From Paraspadella gotoi (taxonomy: Eukaryota > Chaetognatha): 64,000 nucleotides of DNA. The translations under genes were made by a program, and so were the position numbers. The DNA lies in NCBI GenBank assembly GCA_051294375.1, contig CM119263.1, positions 27,034,631 through 27,098,630 of the forward strand, read 5' to 3'. Shown here one piece after another: positions 60,151 through 64,000 of the stretch; within the stretch, counting starts at the first letter, position 1; each line of letters opens with the position of its first letter. The notes below the pieces were generated by a model. It worked only from the letters and a program-made list of their open reading frames with translations. It was not told where the DNA came from and searched no databases.

Positions 60151-61860
60151 TTTTGTTTCTCCTTTGCAAAAAAAGTGATCAACAGGTTTCGGTTTTTATC
60201 CATTTTTTTTTTTTTATAGTCCTTGGGGTCAGGGTTTTTTCCCCGCATTAAGTTTCCTTAGCTCAAAATTTGCAATCACTGATGATTGATGAATTGCGAT
60301 ATAGCTTTGAAAAATTCTATAAAATATAGTGGAATAACATCATGATCATAATAAAGATCAAGTATGATTCAGTTAAAAAAAGTAAATAATAATAATAATA
60401 AATTAATAATAATAATAATAATAGCTTAGCAGTTTTCTAATATCGCGTGTCTTCATCATCGCGTGTTCAAGTTGGTAACATTGAAGGAGAGCCTTACAAA
60501 ACAGTTGATTCGAATAGGTGGATAACTAATCCTGATGAGAATGATTCAACGTTTGGAAGATAGTCAGGTCAAAGCTGGAAATAACCTTTTTCTCCCCGGA
60601 GATTTTTTTCTAAAAATAGTAAGTTGTTTGACTCGCAAAACCCGGAAGTCGAATGTTTTTTAAAACAAAATATGGGTATTCAGGCGGAAGCGGTTTAAAA
60701 CTTAAAAACTATCCACGATAGATATGGTTAGTATACACTGCGGCGCAGAAAAAAGAAGCCACTTTTTTCACACCGAAATAAACCTTGCTAGATGGTTGAA
60801 TTTTACAAAGTTTATTGAAATATGAAGCGATTTGCCTAAGTCCCATTAAAATCAAGAAAAGCGTTCAAAAGTTATAGGACATCAAACTCGATTGGTACAA
60901 AATATCTGAAGTGTAAAAAATTAATAGAAATAAAAAAGAAACTATGATTGTTTTTATTATAAAATATTTATAATATAAAATTAGTTGAACAAATTCAGTA
61001 TTGAATATCTGTAGGGACAGGTATAAACCATTTTTAACCTCAATCAAATCGAAAAAAGTGAGGAAACTCTGGAAAAATAAGGTTACCTTCCAAACTTTTT
61101 TTCAAAAACTACTTAAAAATACTTATTTAAAAAAAAATTATTACCTAATTACCTTAATACTAAACCCTTTTAACCCTAACCACTAAGGCGGGCCAAAATT
61201 GATCACTTTATATCATTAAGAGTTCTGTAATATAAAATTCATTCGTCCATCATATACTTAACCAATATTTACTATAACTTTTTTAACTAGTGAAGCATTT
61301 AAATAATTATCAATGTATAATTTGCATAGGCAATGAAAACCTTTTTTTGTAAAAATTTTTAAATTAATAATAACAAGTAAATGACACTTATCTATTTTTT
61401 AATATCAAATCAATGTACTATTAAGAAGAGTTAAATTCTCGCCCGCCCTAATAGGCAATGAGTGATATAATTTTTTTTTATTTTTCAGGAAAACGCCTAA
61501 AACCGGGATTCTTATAACAAACCTGAAAAGGATGGCAAAGAAGTTCTGCCCAAGACAATCAGACAGAATCACTTTTACAGTTTAATCATTACCTCTCAAT
61601 AATTTGTGTCAAACTGTCAAAGAGATAATAATTAGCCATCAGACCCGAATCGTTTCAAACGTTTATTTCGATAATGCATTACTTACGAGGCTGTTAGTTT
61701 TAAATATTTTTTGAGTAGCGAGGGCAGTATTTGTTACAAAGTCTTATATTTATTTATTCCCGATTTAATTATTTATGACGTAGAGTAAAAAGATAAATAA
61801 GAAATTCTAAGCTTCAGTTCTCATTCACAAGTGTTGTACAGTAATTTTAAGACTTCGGGT
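60151..61860. other. Intergenic; AT-rich with short repeats
   Basis: (AAT)n at 60385-60425 and a telomere-like ACCCTAACC patch at 61160-61190. ACACTGCGGCGCAG near 60737 might be a terminal inverted repeat of a DNA element, but no partner end was found. Confidence 0.4.
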
Positions 61861-62027
61861 GCTCATACAATTAAAATGGTAGGTAACTTTACTATTCGAC
61901 GGCCGCAAGCAACCTAAGCTACTGCCGGTCGATGCTTTTTTAATCTATTGAATTTTGTTTTCCTTCTAGCGTCGAGTTTGTTTGCGAAATAATATACATT
62001 TTTTGCGCAGTAATACAAATTTTTGTT

Positions 62028-62240
62028 AAGTTTTATTAAAAAATATAAATTTCAGACATGTTTCGGCTTCAATGTTAGCCTTCATGAGCGCAAGAACGAA
62101 TTGACTCATGAAACAAATATTTTCACAAACCCTCTCTCTCTCTCTCTTTCTTCAAACTTCAAATTCGATTTTGCGCTGATAAAAGCTTACATTGAAGCCG
62201 AAACATGTCCAAAATTTATATTTTTTAATAAAAAAGTCAT
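62028..62240. repeat. Inverted repeat with hammerhead-like motifs in both arms
   Basis: Arms of ~50 bp (62028-62080 and 62186-62238) are imperfect reverse complements. They contain ACATGTTTCGGCTTCAATGT and its complement ACATTGAAGCCGAAACATGT. The motif order (CTGATAA, stem, GAAACATGT) matches the palindrome at 26664-26801. Confidence 0.65.
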
Positions 62241-62314
62241 TTTCTACCACAAACAAATAACGTAACGAAATGAAAGAAAAAACAATATTTTTGTTATATT
62301 TTTTTAAAGGTTAG

Positions 62315-62396
62315 CAATTAGGTTAAGAGTGGTTAGGGATTAGGGGTGATTAGGGTTAAGGGTGGTTAGGGATTAAGGGTAGTTAGTGTTAGGGCA
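62315..62396. repeat. Interstitial telomere-like repeat (TTAGGG variants)
   Basis: GGTTAGGGATTAGGGGTGAT and following variants, strand-inverted relative to 32389-32475. Confidence 0.7.
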
Positions 62397-62985
62397 GATT
62401 TCAAAATGAAATTTGTAATAAAATATTTTTTTACCTTTACTAGGGAAAGAATCATAAAATTATTGAAAGATGATGATGATGATCAGTTTTTTTTAATTTT
62501 TATTGAAAAAATGTAAGAATTTTTAAAAGATATAATTATATTTCTTGTTTAACCTTTTATGCTTTATCAGAATCCATAAAAAAAATTTAAGATTTCAAAC
62601 TTGACGAAAAACAGTTTATATTTCATCAACGATTTTTTTTTTGACAATTTTAAAGTCGTACATGTCGTACAAATAAAAATCGTTGTTAATGAAATAAAAA
62701 CTGTTTTTCCTATATACCAAACACCGATAAGAAAGGTTTACAACAAAGATTTCAAACAATTTTTTTTATTTATAATATAAAATTTTAATGAGGCTCGTAC
62801 CCTCAGAAGAAAAAGTTTTTGACAAAATTTCTATACTTCGCTCATAATAAGCGGAAAAAAAAAAATCACCGACCGCAAATGTAAAAATTAGCTAAAATGG
62901 CCTTTCCCCGATCAAATAGGACTACAATTTCAGTCAAGCCTTCCGATTTCGCAGGATTAAAGCCCCTCCTAACCGGACCCAACCC
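62397..62985. other. AT-rich; nothing recognised
   Basis: Contains a TACAAATAAAAATCG-type inverted repeat near 62600-62710, with no coding potential seen. Confidence 0.4.
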
Positions 62986-62989
62986 CCCT

Positions 62990-63720
62990 AAAAGTTGAGG
63001 TAAAACAACTCGGCGGCAATAAAAGGCGCGCGGTTCTCCATCTCAAGCGGAATTGCTTTATTTCCTCGGAATTGCCGTATCGCGGCCATTGCGTTGCCAT
63101 AGCCACGCTGATTTTAAGTCTTTAAATGGGAAAATCGGGGTCAGGAAGGGGAAGCGGCCGACGCGCGGCCGGCGCAGGACCTCACGAAAAAAACGGCGAT
63201 AAAACGTCGCTTTATTCCCGCGCGGGCGCCGGCCGTCCCGAAGGGACCTCCCGCCCCGTCCGCCGGACGATTTATGCACTATCGAAATCGCTAAAGGTAA
63301 GGCGATCCGCGCGAGGTAAAAAAAAAAAGAACAATTCTTTTTCGGCGGTCGAATGTTTGTGACAAAATGTCTTTTCCGTTTTCCCCAGGCGATTGTCGTT
63401 AAGCGGTTTTATGCGGGACATTCGGGACGGGTGGGGAAGGCGGGAGCCGGGCTGGGGCCCTGCAGGAGGGCCAACGCATGTGCCAACCCGACTTTCTTTC
63501 GGTCCATGGATTCGTTTTAGCGGATCCAACAAAAAAAATCTAAAAAGATTTTTTTTTCTTCTTGGCTTTTGCGACTAAGGGCCGTTTCAACCCTTGACAC
63601 CTCGTGGCGGCAAAGTTCGGCCGGGCAGCCAAATGAGCTAAACAAAAAGCCAATTTCCAAGAAATTTTGCGGTGGCCGGCGGGGCCGCGCGACCCTGCCT
63701 CCAAGAACATTTCGCCCAAT
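62990..63720. promoter_or_regulatory. CpG island at the window edge
   Basis: CpG-rich DNA with GGCGGC, GCGCGC and GCGGCC runs. Open frames on both strands are short and rich in Arg/Gly/Pro, as expected from composition. A first exon may lie here. None can be fixed. Confidence 0.35.
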
Positions 63721-64000
63721 ATTTTCGCGTTATTACTCAGTTTTATTTTTCGCCGTTTTGTGGCGGTTAGGAAATACTTAACCGTTTCTCAGCAGCTAGC
63801 TCACTTTACGGGTAGACTTATGCCGTTTCATTATATATAAAGAAAAACACGAGATATTATTAGTATTTGTAGTAAGTACACCTTTTATAAAATACAACAA
63901 TAACCCAAAAAAAATTAACAACAAACAGGGATTATAAAAAATATATTCTCCGCTTCTGCCCTCTGAGGAGGCAAGCGATCATCAATTCTTGTAAAAGAAA

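Noticed and set aside
60737-60760. Possible Tc1/mariner terminal repeat (ACACTGCGGCGCAG)
   Set aside because: No matching inverted end and no transposase in the window.

Overview
The window reads as invertebrate animal (metazoan) nuclear DNA. Genes are split by GT-AG introns and coding exons are CpG-rich inside an AT-rich background. The recognisable proteins are animal-type: two TNF-superfamily ligands, an NK-class homeobox protein, a RhoGEF, a mitochondrial dicarboxylate carrier and a USP12/46-type deubiquitinase. Degenerate TTAGGG-like runs fit a metazoan. I cannot name the phylum from sequence alone. (GA/CT)n microsatellites are exceptionally frequent, with about 20 tracts. Six runs of N mark assembly gaps, and sequence near several gaps carries many single-base indels.

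Layout. 0.2-10.5 kb: one minus-strand gene in 8 phase-compatible exons encoding a ~1,620-aa, mostly disordered, repeat-rich protein of unknown function. 12.3-12.9 kb: degenerate Kazal-type repeats (minus). 13.5-15.15 kb: USP12/46 deubiquitinase exons (minus), broken by indels next to a gap. 15.3-20 kb: microsatellites and CpG-rich promoter-like DNA. 20.1 kb: an NRF-1 plus IRF-like element, followed by a proline-rich exon (plus). 21.07-21.47 kb: terminal exon of an unknown minus-strand gene. 22.4-24.1 kb: satellite-like repeats. 24.9-29.8 kb: a minus-strand RhoGEF with a helical N-terminal region, DH, PH and an LRR-like tail. 31-33 kb: minisatellite and telomere-like repeats. 34.85-44.7 kb: the SLC25A10-type carrier (minus), present three times in error-laden near-copies that are best explained as an assembly artefact. 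44.9-46.9 kb: a CpG island, partly duplicated. 47.7-48.6 kb: a decayed non-LTR retrotransposon. 49.7-52 kb: an NK7-like homeobox gene (plus). 53.3-54.9 and 59.0-60.15 kb: two tandem TNF ligands (minus) separated by an 18-bp tandem array and other repeats. 60.2-64 kb: repeats and a terminal CpG island.

The strongest discovery candidate is in the RhoGEF. Its 1.2-kb intron 3 coincides, to within the splice-site bases, with a hAT-like transposable element flanked by a perfect 8-bp target-site duplication of coding sequence. The element plus its duplication supply both GT and AG, and splicing would leave a 2-codon in-frame duplication. This looks like an intron born by DNA-transposon insertion. 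A perfect 42-bp-arm palindrome nested inside it has a loop resembling a hammerhead ribozyme core, and related motifs recur elsewhere in the window.
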